In this document: in pieces, positions 1 to 10,714 of the stretch
Layout: every line of letters starts with the position of its first letter
Numbering within the stretch: position 1 is the first letter of the stretch
Source of the DNA: Megalopta genalis
Lineage: Eukaryota > Arthropoda > Insecta > Hymenoptera > Halictidae
Direction: 5' to 3'
Assembly (NCBI RefSeq): GCF_051020955.1
Contig: NC_135019.1
Span: 11,615,501-11,679,500, forward strand
DNA: 64,000 bases
Made by a program: the position numbers and the translations under genes
The notes under the pieces: generated by a model
The model's database searches: none
What the model was told of the DNA's origin: nothing
Seen by the model: only the letters and a program-made list of their open reading frames with translations

Positions 1-160
1 ATCATAGTGAATAATAATCCACACGTTTAATTGACTACTAGCGAATAATATTATAATAATATAATATGCGAATAATATAATATGATAATAATAATATATA
101 ATAGCGAATAATATTATAATAATATAATATATATAACATTATAATATTTTTTAAAACTGA
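1..160. repeat. AT-rich low-complexity DNA
   Basis: The stretch is almost only A and T, made of irregular ataat/tataa units. No reading frame or element end is visible. It is probably a degenerate AT microsatellite. Confidence 0.8.
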
Positions 161-1434
161 CTTTTCTCCGCTTTTTGTATGGAAACCGACCACCCGCCGC
201 GTTAGATCTAAGCTTAGATCATAAGATCCGTATGGATCTCTAGACCCTAGCTGTACAGATGGACCTACGATCATTTCAGCCACCGTAGATCGAGGCGAAA
301 TCACAGCCGCGATTCGGGCCGCTCGACAGAATGAAAAAGTTCGCGGTGAAACGAAGCAGTCGCCGAGGAAACTGCTCGATCGGTCGCCGGCTGCGGAAAA
401 AGAGCAAAATCGTTTGTTCGAGGGCTGGTTTATGAAACGGTCGCCGGCAAATTGTGGCCGGAGCTGCCGATAATTCGCCGGCGCTCGTGGCTTTAGGTGC
501 TCGCGGCGCGGAACGAGCTCGGCGCAGCCCACCGTTCTAACAGCGAACAAACAACCTTGTCCAAAGTTCGACGAATCCCGGGGCAACGGGAGAACGGGCT
601 CCTTGCGAGAACCGCGCGAACCTAAATGGTCGTTACCGGGAGCGACCGTGGCCGCGTTCGAAAAGTCGACGACGACGGCTGCCGGTTTGCGGGCCAAGCG
701 TCGCGCGACCCGCCGCGTCGCGGCGTTTTCTATGGAACGGCGAACTGCAAAGTGCTCTCGAGAAGTTAAAAACGCGCCAAGTTAAAGCATCATATCTACT
801 CGTAACCCATCCACGGAGACTCTGCACCGACACGCTGCCTTTCGACGCGCATTGCTGCGCTCTTATCGACTTCCCGTGCACGAGATACTCGACGACCCGG
901 CAACTTTTCCCTACGTAAGAACCATCGCGAGACTTCGTCCCCCCCCTTCTCTGCTACCCTCTAATTACTATCGGCTTCGTGACGAATCAATGGCCGATCC
1001 GAAGATGCCCAACTTCGGCTGCCTCGGCAACGATCGTTCGATCTGTTCAAGTATTTTTCTGCCGAGATCAATCGTCGATACAGTGCGCCGACCGCTGTTT
1101 CTGTCCAAGCAGGAGTGCGCGCGAGTATAATAACTGCATTGGTATCGGCTGATTCTAGGAGAGCTCATCGAGCGACCGTGCTCCGAACGAAATTATCGAC
1201 TGCGTTTCGATACGGCTTCTATATCGACGAGAATTACAAATATTAACTGATCGATTTAAACTTGTACGTTTCTATCGCGATACAAGACTTTGAGAATATT
1301 TCCACTGAAATTCTTATGGATTCTTAAAGTTATTACGGCCGATGATCGCGACTCTACGCGGGTAAAAATCTGAAACAATAAATAAAGGCAGATAATCTGG
1401 TTTTCTCTCTCACTCGCTCGAATAGCCACAAAAT
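161..1434. other. Unique intergenic or intronic DNA, no gene seen
   Basis: Mixed-composition, CpG-rich DNA. Open frames up to about 200 codons occur on both strands, overlap each other and have no recognisable domain, so they look like GC-driven chance frames. No repeat boundary was found. Confidence 0.6.
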
Positions 1435-1590
1435 GTCCACAAAAATGGACAATTTGGGAAGAGGAGATATAGTTTCCGATTGTTAACAATTATAAAAACG
1501 AGGTGCAGAGTTTAAATAATCGTATCTTCTCTTCCGAAATTGTCCATTTTTGTGCACAATCCAAGCGTTAATTAGGGAGACTTTACTGTA
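1435..1590. mobile_element. PAL palindromic MITE, copy 1 (left end missing)
   Basis: First of about twelve copies in this window of a ~220-bp element that is one long imperfect palindrome. The full form starts ACAGTAATGTCTCCCTAATT and ends with its complement, flanked by TA. Both arms contain GTCCACAAAAATGGACAATT and AGATACGATTATTCGAGCC. This copy keeps the arm cores and the right end but lacks the outer left end. A TA target suggests the Tc1/mariner/pogo group, by inference. It has no coding capacity. Confidence 0.75.
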
Positions 1591-1716
1591 CTACAAGTGC
1601 CAATTTGGGCACAAAAGACGGTACATTGATCACGCACTTTGGCAATGTCCATATATTTGGAAAGCAGAAAATTACAGAAAATTAAACACCCTTTCCCATT
1701 GTCGCATAGCGTTATG

Positions 1717-1902
1717 CAGTAATGCCACTCTAATTGACGCTCAGATTGTCCAAAAAAATGGACAATTTGGGAAGTGGAGATACGATTATTCGAGCCTCGC
1801 GGCTCATTTTTTATAGTTGCCAATCATCGACAATTATAAAAACGAGATGCAAATTCTCCACTTTTGTTTACAAGCTGAAGGAAAATTAGAGAGAATTTAC
1901 TG
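1717..1902. mobile_element. PAL palindromic MITE, copy 2 (diverged)
   Basis: The left arm runs from cagtaatgccactctaattg through the TGGACAATTTGGGAAG core. The right arm is shortened and ends gagagaatttactg. Both halves meet at a short loop near 1815-1840. The divergence from the full copies indicates an old insertion. Confidence 0.7.
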
Positions 1903-1927
1903 GATATCGGTATGACGTCATACCGGT

Positions 1928-2145
1928 ACAATAATTTCTCCCTAATTCGCGCTCAGATTACGCACGAAGATAGGCAATTTAAGGAGTGGAGATACGATTA
2001 TTCGAGCCTCGCGACTCGTTTTTATAGTTACCGATTGTCAACGATTATAAAAACGAGCCACAAGGCTCGAATAATCGTATCTCCTCTTCCCAAATTGTTC
2101 ATTTTTGTGCACAATTTGAGCATCAGTTAGGGAGACATTACTGTA
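1928..2145. mobile_element. PAL palindromic MITE, copy 3 (near full length)
   Basis: Begins acaataatttctccctaatt and ends ggagacattactgta. The arms pair through the attattcgagcct segments around the centre at about 2037. Copies 1-3 are clustered within 750 bp, so this is a local hotspot for the family. Confidence 0.8.
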
Positions 2146-3814
2146 CTTTGTAAACCCACGATATAGAATGCAGTCCACTCGTTTGCAAAAAGCTGCGAAC
2201 TATCTGTCCGTAGTGTTATAACAATATGTAACTTCTCGACAACATTTTGTACACACGACGCAACGCAAGATATTAAAGTTGCTCGAAGTAATTGAAAAAG
2301 AGAAAGATATACAATCCACCGATCATCGCGACCAAACGAGGAAATGCTTGACAGCTTCGCGCAAGTAAAAAATCGAACGACTTTTCACTTCTCGGATCTG
2401 CTAGATTAATGATAACCTCGACGAGAAGTTTCCCGGCGGTTGCTCGGTGAATTCCAAACGACAATCAACTTTCTAATTGAACTGCCCGAAAGACGACAGA
2501 AAGTAGCCCGACCGCATCGACGATTCATAGCTCGATGAATTTTAATTTCGCCGTGGCTGTTTCACGGGTCGCGTTCACGGCGGAATACGAAAAAGAACCG
2601 GACGGTTATCCGCGCGGTTTCCCGAGGAACGAAGCGCGAAGAACAACGGCGTAAGAATCGTTTTTTTTTTCTCGAGGACGCGTTTTCGGCGCGAACGAAT
2701 TCTGTAATAAAATTCTACGACTGCTCGTTAACACGGGGCTCCGGTCGTACGACTCGTCGTCCATTAACCGACGGAGGCCCTGACCCGTTAATAAATGACT
2801 ATTAATGGGGCACTCGCGGAGTTATCGACGCGGGATCGCGCGCAGCTGCTTCGATCGCGAGACGGCGCGTTCTGTTCGGCGACGTAACGGCAACGTACGA
2901 ACGTAATTGCATGGTAATTTCGCGGATAGGGATCGGTCGGCGGGGATGAAGACGCGAATTACGAGCACGGCGACGCATAAAATCGGCCGCGGGAACAACG
3001 CCGCGACGGCGGAGCGCGTTTCGGTCGCGCCGGGACTCTCCGCCGCGGAAACAACGAGCCTTAATCGGGCACTCTTTTCAATTACAGCGGTTCCTGGCTT
3101 CCAGATATTCTCTCCTCTAGAAAAGAGAGAGAGAGGGAGAGAGAAAAGTTCGCAACGCGCGTGCAGCGACTCGCGCCAGGGGACACAGAAGCTTATTCCG
3201 CGAACGTTAACTCGATGCGTCGCATTTATGCCCCGGGGTATTGAAAGCCGAGGTCTGCGAAACTAAAGCGAATCTCCCCTCGTTTATTAACCACAATGCG
3301 CCTCAGCCAAGGAACACCAAGATCACCGGTGAATCAGCTTTTCAGGCCGCGCCGGTTCCGTGGAGTTGCAGCGATCTCGCCGGGAAAAAGGGGATCCGCC
3401 GCAAAGCGGGTGCAACCTGGTATCGATGCGACTGCCAGCCGTGTCGAATTGAATTGTCGCGCGACACGGGATTATTCTACACCGAAAATTATAAAGAAGC
3501 AGTCTAATCGTCCCTTCGCTGTCGCACTGGGTCAAAATGTTCCGCAAGTATTTTTCGATAAAGCGATATTGTCGCGAGAGATCAGTTGCAATATTGTACG
3601 AAGTTAACAATTAATTGAATATACTTAGTAACGAGATATCGAATTCTAATAAGGGAAACGATGTTCCAGAATGTTCAAATTGTATTCTCAAATTTTTGGA
3701 TTTCAATGGTGTTGCTAGTTTTCGAGTGACAGTTGTTCGAAACCTGTCTGACACGCGTGCTTCGCACAGGAATTAATTCCCTATTTTTACAAGATTCTTC
3801 TATAAAATTTGAAC
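2146..3814. other. Unique CpG-rich DNA, no gene seen
   Basis: No repeat boundaries and no recognisable protein were found. A short GA microsatellite lies near 3125-3145. Open frames of 60-120 codons overlap in several phases and show no conserved motif. Confidence 0.6.
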
Positions 3815-4403
3815 TATTGAGTTGGCAACTAAGTAATTGCCGATTTGTTCAATGAAATAAAAAATTTTTTTTTACTTGGAACGAAGTTTAATCTGTAATG
3901 TATTTTCCATTTTGTTCGATGACCTTTTGCCATCTCTCCGACAACTTGAAAATTCCACGCTCGTAGAAAGTTTGATCCTTTTCGGCCAAAAACTGAGTTA
4001 AGTGAGATTTTACAGAGTCATCATCGTTAAAAGTTTTACCACGAAGGGAGTTGTCCGGGGATCGAAATAAGTGGTAATCCGATGGCGCGAGATCAGGGCT
4101 ATATGATGGGTGTAACATCGATTCCCAACCAATATCCATCAATTTTTGCCGAGTGGACAAAGACGTGTGCGGCCTAGCATTGTCCTGCTGGAAAATGACA
4201 CCTTTACGATTGACCAATTCTGGTCGCTTTTCCTTGACCGCTGCATTCAATTTGTCCAGTTGCTAACATTCACGGATAATACAAAATAAGACAATAATAA
4301 TAATAATAATAATTTGACAATATAACATTTACAGATACCATAAAAATGGGAATGAGAGACATCTATAACTGAAATCGGCAATTACTTAGTTGCCAACCCA
4401 ATA
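3815..4403 (-). mobile_element. Mariner-type transposon, internally deleted
   Basis: A 585-bp element lies between TA target duplications. Its terminal inverted repeats read TTGAGTTGGCAACTAAGTAA on the left and complement TTGGGTTGGCAACTAAGTAA on the right, a typical mariner end with the GTTGGC core. The only coding remnant is the C-terminal part of a DD34D transposase on the minus strand. An intact mariner is about 1.3 kb, so over half is missing, including the DNA-binding region. It is not autonomous. Confidence 0.9.
3888..4262 (-). pseudogene. Mariner transposase, C-terminal fragment
   Basis: This open segment of about 124 codons is the C-terminal third of a mariner (DD34D) transposase, the nuclease that cuts and joins mariner ends at TA. 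The second catalytic aspartate lies in the motif QQDNARPHTS. The third lies in YSPDLAPSDYHLF, and exactly 34 residues separate the two, which is diagnostic of the family. The tail RGIFKLSERWQKVIEQNGKY also matches the family. A TAG stop precedes the open segment and no usable ATG is nearby. The N-terminal helix-turn-helix region and the first catalytic Asp are absent, so the protein cannot be active. Confidence 0.92.
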
Positions 4404-4421
4404 GATCGATGCAGGATTATT

Positions 4422-5102
4422 TTAACCCTTTGGCTACGGCAGACTTTGGCACGCACCGGCCGTACGGTACGGTACGAATTTAGTCGCGTCGTCCACTGGG
4501 TACGGCGAAGTTTTTCGTTAGACACGCATTTCTGAGGAAGTATATTAAAATATTCAAAATACTAAATTCTATTACATCAAACCAATATTACTTGAAGTGA
4601 ACATTAATTTTAAGCTTTTTTTACAATATTTAATAATCAAATTTAGTAATATAATAACGTGCGATACATTTCAAAACATGGATGAACACATAATCCTACA
4701 TTACATTTTTTGCATTCGTAATGTGTAACCTTTCTCTTATCATTTTTCACGCACACTACACATTTGCGCCTTGCACTTTTCCGAATTGCTGTATTGCTTT
4801 CATATGGAGACGGAAAATGCTTTTGTGTCAAACGAAAAGGTTCTTTGTTAGTATCTCTTTACCTTTTAATTTATATCCATTAGTTTCATCCAAGCTGTAT
4901 TTTCTTAATATTTGTTTTATTAAATTTAAATGAAATTTACGAAATGTTAAATTTCTTCCAGATACATAGTTATATAATATAAGTGTGTTATATACCGCTA
5001 AATCGAATAAATGAAAAAGTAGGACGCCAATAGGCGCCTACAGTACCGAGAAGCCAACATGTTTCGGACGCCAATAGGCGCCAACAGTAGTCAAAGGGTT
5101 AA
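4422..5102 (-). mobile_element. piggyBac-like element, internally deleted (TTAACCCTTTGGCTACGG ends)
   Basis: The element is bounded by TTAA on both sides with ends TTAACCCTTTGGCTAC and GTAGTCAAAGGGTTAA. It carries the Cys-rich tail of a piggyBac transposase on the minus strand. Near the right end the near-palindrome GGACGCCAATAGGCGCC occurs at 5022 and 5066, exactly 44 bp apart. The left end holds GGCCGTACGGTACGGTAC. It is non-autonomous, since most of the coding region is gone. Confidence 0.85.
4643..4858 (-). pseudogene. piggyBac transposase, C-terminal Cys-rich domain fragment
   Basis: About 71 codons are open after a TAA stop, with no upstream ATG. The fragment contains KEPFRLTQKHFPSPY followed by CVVC, then CKKC-NVGL-CVHPC and the closing CFEMYRT. 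This CxxC...CxxCx4CxxxCF-YRT arrangement is the zinc-binding tail of piggyBac transposases, which binds sequences near the transposon ends. The catalytic DDD domain is missing. The fragment sits inside a TTAA-flanked element, which supports the family call. Confidence 0.85.
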
Positions 5103-5213
5103 ACGATAGACGGAGGTGTTTACACTGTGTCCAAGTGTCTCGACAAGTGTCTCACTGTCCTTTCTTATCTCGTTATCTTCGCGAACGCGCATTTCGATGA
5201 TTCCATGGGTGAC

Positions 5214-5585
5214 TTAACACTTTATCGTCCGGTCGTGGTTGAGGCTGCCACTCAGTAAGGACTGGCTTAGTCGCGCGCGCATTTGCTCCCAGTACCGGCT
5301 AAATTTTCGCTATTCATTGTGTTGTGCTTATTCCTTTAAAAATAATAATAAATAATAATATAATTATTATAATTATAATTCATAAGGATATGGGGAGGTC
5401 AGCATACAGGAGGTCAGCTACTAACAAAACAGTAAAGAAGCGAAAACCGTCGATAGCTAAAAGTCGATTAATAGGCTATCGGTCGATAAGCATTGGCAAT
5501 CGAAAAGCCGATTAATAGGCTAGCGATCGATAAACATTGGCAATCGAAAAGCCGATAAATAGGCTAGCGGTCGATAAAGTGTTAA
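5214..5585. mobile_element. 372-bp TTAA element, copy 1 (TTAACACTTTATCG ends)
   Basis: It is flanked by TTAA, with inverted ends TTAACACTTTATCG and CGATAAAGTGTTAA. Near the right end a unit containing the near-palindrome AGCCGATTAATAGGCT repeats three times, starting at 5461, 5505 and 5549, a strict 44-bp period. A second copy in opposite orientation at 50782-51153 has the same length and is almost identical. A 63-codon open frame with a basic stretch (MGRSAYRRSATNKTVKKRK) is present in both copies, but I cannot assign it. Confidence 0.85.
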
Positions 5586-6363
5586 AATACGTATTCTACA
5601 CATTGACGCGTCACATTTAGATCGGAACGACGACGTTCAACAGACAGAGCATAGTAAATTCGCTGATTTATAAAACGACTTGCTGATCCAGGAAGCTCGC
5701 AACGTCATAGGACAGTGACCGAATCTTCTACGAGATCCTCGGAAGAACAAGGTATGAGTTCTTTGGACCCCGAATATTTCCAACGCGATCGATTACGCCA
5801 GGAGCCGGACAAAGGTAAATCCGGCTGGTCGAAACGTTCGCGGGACAACGGTGGCGTTTTACCACGGAACAAACGTTCTTAATTAACTATCAATTCTGGT
5901 GGATTCGACTGCGACCCAGATTCACGGCTGAATACCGCGTAACGAACTCGAACGGCTCGCTGGCCGGCGCGGGCCGGCCGGACCCGTCAAAAAAATACAT
6001 ATTAAGCCGGGAATTGGTCGCCAGCGAAAAAGTAACTTCGCCGGGGAATGGAAATTACTCTGTCTCATTAGAACGGCTCGGCCGCGTTGCCGTTCCGCGA
6101 TTGTTTGCGCTCGGAGCGGCGCGAATCTCAAACGCGGCGACACCGGCGAACAATAATTTCGCGAGAAGCGAATCCGCCCGTCCCGAACGAGACACCTATT
6201 CTCGTAGACATGATCGGCTAATCGTCGAAATTTCGTAGTATAACTTCGTTGGATTTTATAGCATCTTTAATAAGCGATCGCGGTATTAGGAAAGACAAAA
6301 AGATGGAAGAAGGAAAGGAGAATTGAGAAGTAGAAAAATTAGCTGCTAATTAGCTGCGATTAA
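5586..6363. other. Unique DNA, no gene seen
   Basis: Mixed composition, CpG-rich from 5880 to 6200. No domain-bearing frame or repeat end was recognised. Confidence 0.6.
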
Positions 6364-7250
6364 TAAAATACATCTAATATACATACAAACATTATACACG
6401 TACATTAGATTTATTTTGTTAATCGCAGCTAATTTGTCTACTTCTTAAAACCTCACCACTAAAATAGCGAATTTAGGTATTTCAGCTTTCGAGTGGTTTT
6501 AAGGAAAACTTGGAATCATCGGTTGAATTGTGATAGCGTTGAGTGCCGTCAGATTAACAGTCAGAATCGCGTGCATTCGGATCGGACCTGATGCGAATGT
6601 GAAATTCGTTTCTTTGTGTTTTCTTATGCTAGGATCGCTTGATAAAGATTTCACGAAGCTGTAATAGAAATAAAATACATCTAATATACATACAAACATT
6701 ATACACGTACATTAGATTTATTTTGTTAATCGCAGCTAATTTGTCTACTTCCTAAAATCTCACCACTAAAATAGCGAATTTAGATATTTCAGCTCTCGGG
6801 CGGTTTTAAGGAAAACTTGGAATCATCGGCTGAATTGTGATAGCATTGAGTGCCGTCAGATTAACAGTCAGAATCGCGTGCATACAGATCGGACCTGATG
6901 CGAATGTGAAATTCGTTTCTTTGTGTTTTCTTATGCTAGGATCGCTTGTTAAAGATTTCACGAAGCTGTAATAAAGATAAAATACATGTAATATACATAT
7001 AAATATTATACACGTACATTAGATTTATTTTGTTAATCGCAGCTAATTTGTCTACTTCTGAAGTAGACAACTCACCCCTAAAATAGTGAATTTTTGTATT
7101 TCAGCTCTCGGGCGTTTTTAATGAAAACTTGGAATCATCGGTTGAATTGTGATAGCATTGAGTGCCGTCAGATTAACAGTCAGAATCGTTTTTTTGTGTG
7201 TTTTCTTATGCTAGGATCGCTCGTTAAAGATTTCGCGAAGCTTTAATAGA
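6364..7250. repeat. 307-bp tandem repeat, about 2.9 copies
   Basis: The unit beginning taaaatacatctaatatac starts at 6364, 6671 and 6978, a constant 307-bp period. Each unit contains gattaacagtcagaatcg and tcttatgctaggatcgctt. The third unit has lost about 40 bp near its end. A small inverted repeat (ttaatcgcagcta with its complement just before 6364) surrounds the start of the array. No coding potential is visible. Confidence 0.9.
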
Positions 7251-8029
7251 AAATTTCGACAATCAATTTTGGCCGACGATGTCCAAGAAAATAGGTGTTT
7301 CGTACCACTGCGCGGCGTGTTCGCGTCGCCGGAATTAGGTCGCTATCGGTAAACGGACGAGCGTGTGCGCGGGTGGCAGAACGCGTCCTGGAAATTCGCT
7401 ATATCGCCGATATCAGCGTGCATGCGATTCGACCTCCTTGGATCGACGCGCGGACGGACGGGTTGTTCGAAATGCACGCACGCCGGCACGCACGCTTCTC
7501 GCCCGATTTCCCATTAAGCCATTAGAACGGTTTTCAGCGAAACGGACACGAGAGGAGCCCGCTATAGAATCTGCTTGCGCCGCGAGCCATATTTCACCCG
7601 CGCTTTCCATACGCCTCCTCCTCGCCCGACGCCATTATCTTCCACAATATCCAGCCCATCGAGTTCCGAACTTTCGAATTATGGCTCGGCCTTATTGGCC
7701 CTCGTTAAGAAAACAGTTCATGGGAGAGGCCGCCGGCGATTGGGAATTTGTCTTGCACATTCCGCTGGCCGGCTCTCGTTAGTAGCGATAACCAGGCTTC
7801 GATTCGAGATGGATTCGTTATCCGACAGCCGCGAAACCACTCGGTCTCCGATGCTTTCGACGTGATCCGAACGTGTGGCACCGCCGCGCGCCGCGGCTTT
7901 CCGAAGCTTCGGCAAAACGGGACGGGGGGGGGGGGGTATGCTTTCCATTGCAGCCGCGTATCTAGCGGATGTCGAGAAGTGAAATCCGACGGTACGAACG
8001 TATGGAATTCGCTGTTGCGTTATATAGAC
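7251..8029. other. GC-rich unique DNA with a 13-G run
   Basis: Several overlapping open frames on both strands lack recognisable domains. A run of 13 G lies at 7924-7936. No repeat family member was detected. Confidence 0.6.
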
Positions 8030-8640
8030 AGCTTTTAACTTTTAACGCGTTTTAATCTAATTTTTACAATTGATTTCTATTATTTAACATAGAAGGATGT
8101 TCATAAAGTGATTGTTGTCATACAACTTTACGTTTCAATTTTTATTTGATTAACGCTGGAACCATCGCACTTGTAATCTCCGTAAGGAAACTAATTAAGC
8201 TCATTATCCGCTGGGACTACCAAACTTGTCAAAATGACTGGTTTCCGATGTTTCTCTTTTACAATTCCTGACACTATAAAAATGCTTTCGATAGAAAATG
8301 TTATATGAACTTCTTCACTCAAGTATATGTTGCAATACAAATACAAATCGTAGTGGTAATCTTGGCATTGTTATAAATAGACTGCGGATTTTTAAGCGAA
8401 ATAAAAATCGTCTCCATCAGTTGCAAGAAATTGTGATTAAATAGCAAGTTCATTCTTTCATTAATCATTTCAATGGATTAAAAATAATAAATTGTCATCT
8501 GAAAGTTCCTTTAATTTTTATACTATTTTAGATCAGAACTATCCAATTTTGCCATAAGTGCATAAAATCCGCAGTCTAGTTATAAAACAATACACATTAG
8601 TCACGATTAGGATTTGTTAACTCTAATGTTAAACAAAGTC
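8030..8640. repeat. Old dispersed repeat, copy 1 (paralogue of 37470-38215)
   Basis: Shared blocks with 37470-38215 include catacaactttacgtttcaa against cgtacaacttaacgtttcaa, the acttcttcactcaag block, and the cattgtta...aacaatacacattagt block. The two copies carry different insertions, so each supplies the empty site for the other. Neither encodes a recognisable protein. Confidence 0.7.
8378..8578. mobile_element. hAT-type MITE with perfect 8-bp target duplication
   Basis: A 201-bp element with ends TAGACTGCGGATTTT and AAAATCCGCAGTCTA is flanked on both sides by GTTATAAA (8370-8377 and 8579-8586). An 8-bp duplication with TAG-type ends fits the hAT superfamily. The paralogous locus near 38140 reads cattgttacgaaacaatata without the insert, which supports the boundaries. 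No transposase is present. Confidence 0.85.
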
Positions 8641-9075
8641 GAAAGGTCTATCGAAGTAGCGAGCTGCCGCTGGAAATCTAGTTGCAAGAAATTGTGATTA
8701 AATAGCAAGTTCATTCTTTCATTAATCATTTCAATGGATTAAAGATAATAAATTGTCATCTGAAAATTCCTTTAATTTTTATACTATTTTAGATCAGAAC
8801 TATCCAATTTTGCCATAAGTGCATAAAATCCGCAGTCTAGTTATAAAACAATACACATTAGTCACGATTAGGATTTGTTAACTCTAATGTTAAACAAAGT
8901 CGAAAGGTCTAGTTGCAAGAAATTGTGATTAAATAGCAAGTTCATTCTTTCATTAATCATTTCAATGGATTAAAAATAATAAATTGTCATCTGAAAGTTC
9001 CTTTAATTTTTATACTATTTTAGATCAGAACCACACAGGTCTATCGAAGTAGCGAGCTGCCGCTGGAAATCTAGT
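8421..9075. repeat. Segmental tandem duplication of the hAT MITE and its flank
   Basis: A block starting ttgcaagaaattgtgattaa begins at 8421, 8682 and 8913. The units are 261 and 231 bp, the second lacking the atcgaagtagcgagctgccg segment. The third copy is truncated within the MITE and rejoined to the tcgaagtagcgagctgccgc segment. The duplication starts inside the MITE, so it postdates the insertion. Confidence 0.85.
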
Positions 9076-9626
9076 TTTACAACCGTCTTTTTTCCACTTG
9101 CCAGCCCGTGAGATTAGTGTTTATTAATTTTTCAGGGGAATAGATGCAACCTCTTCCTCTCTCTCTCCTCTCTCTGTCTCTGTCTTTCTGCAGATCGCGT
9201 GTTCAATACTAACAGAGCTCAGATCGCGCAGTCGAGTCCCGGATTTTATGTAGGGGCGGGTTCGGCTGACGGATACAGTTGGCGAAGTCCGAACAGCCGG
9301 TTAACGGCACGCCTCGAGAAAGTATGAGAGCGTTTTACGAGGGGATAAAAGACCGGGTAAAGAGTTCCATCGGCGGAACCGGCCTGGTTCTCGAGGAACT
9401 GTTTATCCGCAGGCATACGCGTTTATCTGGCAGTCGGCGCGGCGCGCGCGAGCTCGATCAATTCGAGCGGGCTTGAACGACGCGCAGTGATCTGGCCAAA
9501 GCAGCGATCCATGGCCAGAATTATTTTAGCGTTGCTTTCATGTTTAAGGTTATAGTACAATAAGTCGTCGAATACGCGTCTCGACATCGGCTAGAATATT
9601 ATCCAGTCAAGAGTAGGTATTAACGT
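9076..9626. other. Unique DNA with a short CT microsatellite
   Basis: A CT-rich tract lies near 9150-9190. A 65-codon frame near 9279 shows no known domain. Nothing else was recognised. Confidence 0.6.
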
Positions 9627-9916
9627 TTAACCCGAGAAAGATAACCTACGTCGCAGAGGCGCCTGCGAAGACAGTTGATTTTTGTTAATTTTTCATAGAG
9701 GTCTAGTGATTTAAGTTTAAAATTACTTAAAATATAAAAATATATAATATAAATGCATTTTATTTTTACAATAATGCCAAACCTTTAAAATGACTAGATT
9801 AACTTAAATAAATATCCATTGTTAGTATAAAATTGACGCCTTAGAAAAGCATGCGCCTCTGAAGCGTATGGTTATCTTTTACGTACGTTGTCATATGGTT
9901 ATCTTTCTAGGGTTAA
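9627..9916. mobile_element. piggyBac MITE, copy 1 (CCCGAGAAAGATAACC ends)
   Basis: TTAA duplications bound a 282-bp core with ends CCCGAGAAAGATAACC and GGTTATCTTTCTAGGG. The CCYNAGAAAGATA ends closely resemble those of classical piggyBac. The core equals the two ends of the larger element at 15142-15815 with its coding part removed, and a third copy lies at 39175-39464 in reverse orientation. Confidence 0.92.
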
Positions 9917-10013
9917 AGAATCGAGGCGACCAGCATTTTCTATGAACAGAAAACCTGTTTCTACAAGCTTTTGTTATTCTAATTTATAGAGAAGTGATTT
10001 ATAGTGAAGTTGA

Positions 10014-10018
<5 letters not shown>

Positions 10019-10080
<62 letters not shown>
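10019..10080. repeat. (CT)n microsatellite
   Basis: About 60 bp of uninterrupted CT dinucleotides. Confidence 0.98.
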
Positions 10081-10082
<2 letters not shown>

Positions 10083-10217
10083 GTTGGGAACATTTTTTTG
10101 CGAGATCGTCGAAAATGTCTGAAAAATCGTGCATTGTTTTGGAAACGGATAGGATAAACACGAAAATAGAAGCAGTTCGGCTAAAACGACTGAAACTAAA
10201 GTGAACGATACAACAAG

Positions 10218-10219
<2 letters not shown>

Positions 10220-10257
<38 letters not shown>
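10220..10257. repeat. (AT)n microsatellite
   Basis: About 37 bp of alternating AT that directly abuts the left side of a CAGGGTGTCC-family element and may have replaced its outer end. Confidence 0.97.
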
Positions 10258-10260
<3 letters not shown>

Positions 10261-10508
10261 ACTGACCAATAAGAGGTGAGATCTGTTGGCGCGAGACGGC
10301 CGAGCCAATGGAGCAGAACTGAGCTTCGTGCGCCCGTTGGTTGGGCCTCCTCGCGCCAGCCAAGCTTGCCTCTTATTGGTCAGCGTTTTTCGTTAATAAC
10401 TCGTAAACAAAGCCGCGGATCGCATTTTCGCTAAGGAAACAGTTACTTCAAATGACCTCAAGAACCCTCCATTTCCAGATTATGAGACATTTTTGGGACA
10501 TACTGTAT
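10258..10508. mobile_element. CCAAT-palindrome MITE (G family), left end missing
   Basis: The copy starts at aacactgaccaataagag and ends gagacatttttgggacatac. Full family members begin CAGGGTGTCCCAAAAATG and contain GACCAATGAGAGGCGAG facing ATTGGTCA, so the interior is palindromic. Here the outer left end is replaced by an AT microsatellite and the right end reads gggacatactgta instead of gggacaccctgta. Confidence 0.75.
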
Positions 10509-10714
10509 ATTATAGTATAAAATCAATCAAGATACTAGTAAGGCATTAATTAATTATCACCTAATTATCCTAGTCGGTTTTATACTACTACATATGTTAT
10601 AATATATATCAGAGTATAAAATCTAAATATCTAAAATATCTAAATCTAAAATACTATTATATATATTATAGTATAAAATCGACCAGGATACTAGTAAGGC
10701 ATTAATTAAGACAG
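10506..10714. repeat. AT-rich direct and inverted repeat
   Basis: The sequence gatactagtaaggcattaat occurs near 10530 and again near 10689. A complementary piece (cctagtcggttttatactac) lies between them, giving a small fold-back. No function can be assigned. Confidence 0.7.

Noticed and set aside
38..697. 219-codon minus-strand frame
   Set aside because: It ends in AT-microsatellite translation, has no domain and overlaps frames on the other strand.
8421..9035. Direct repeats that could be long terminal repeats of a retroelement
   Set aside because: Unit ends lie inside a MITE, there is no primer-binding site or polypurine tract, and the copies are in tandem with no interior.
9999..10308. 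Frames with long Glu-Arg or Ser-Leu runs
   Set aside because: They are translations of the CT/GA microsatellite at 10019-10080 and the AT tract.
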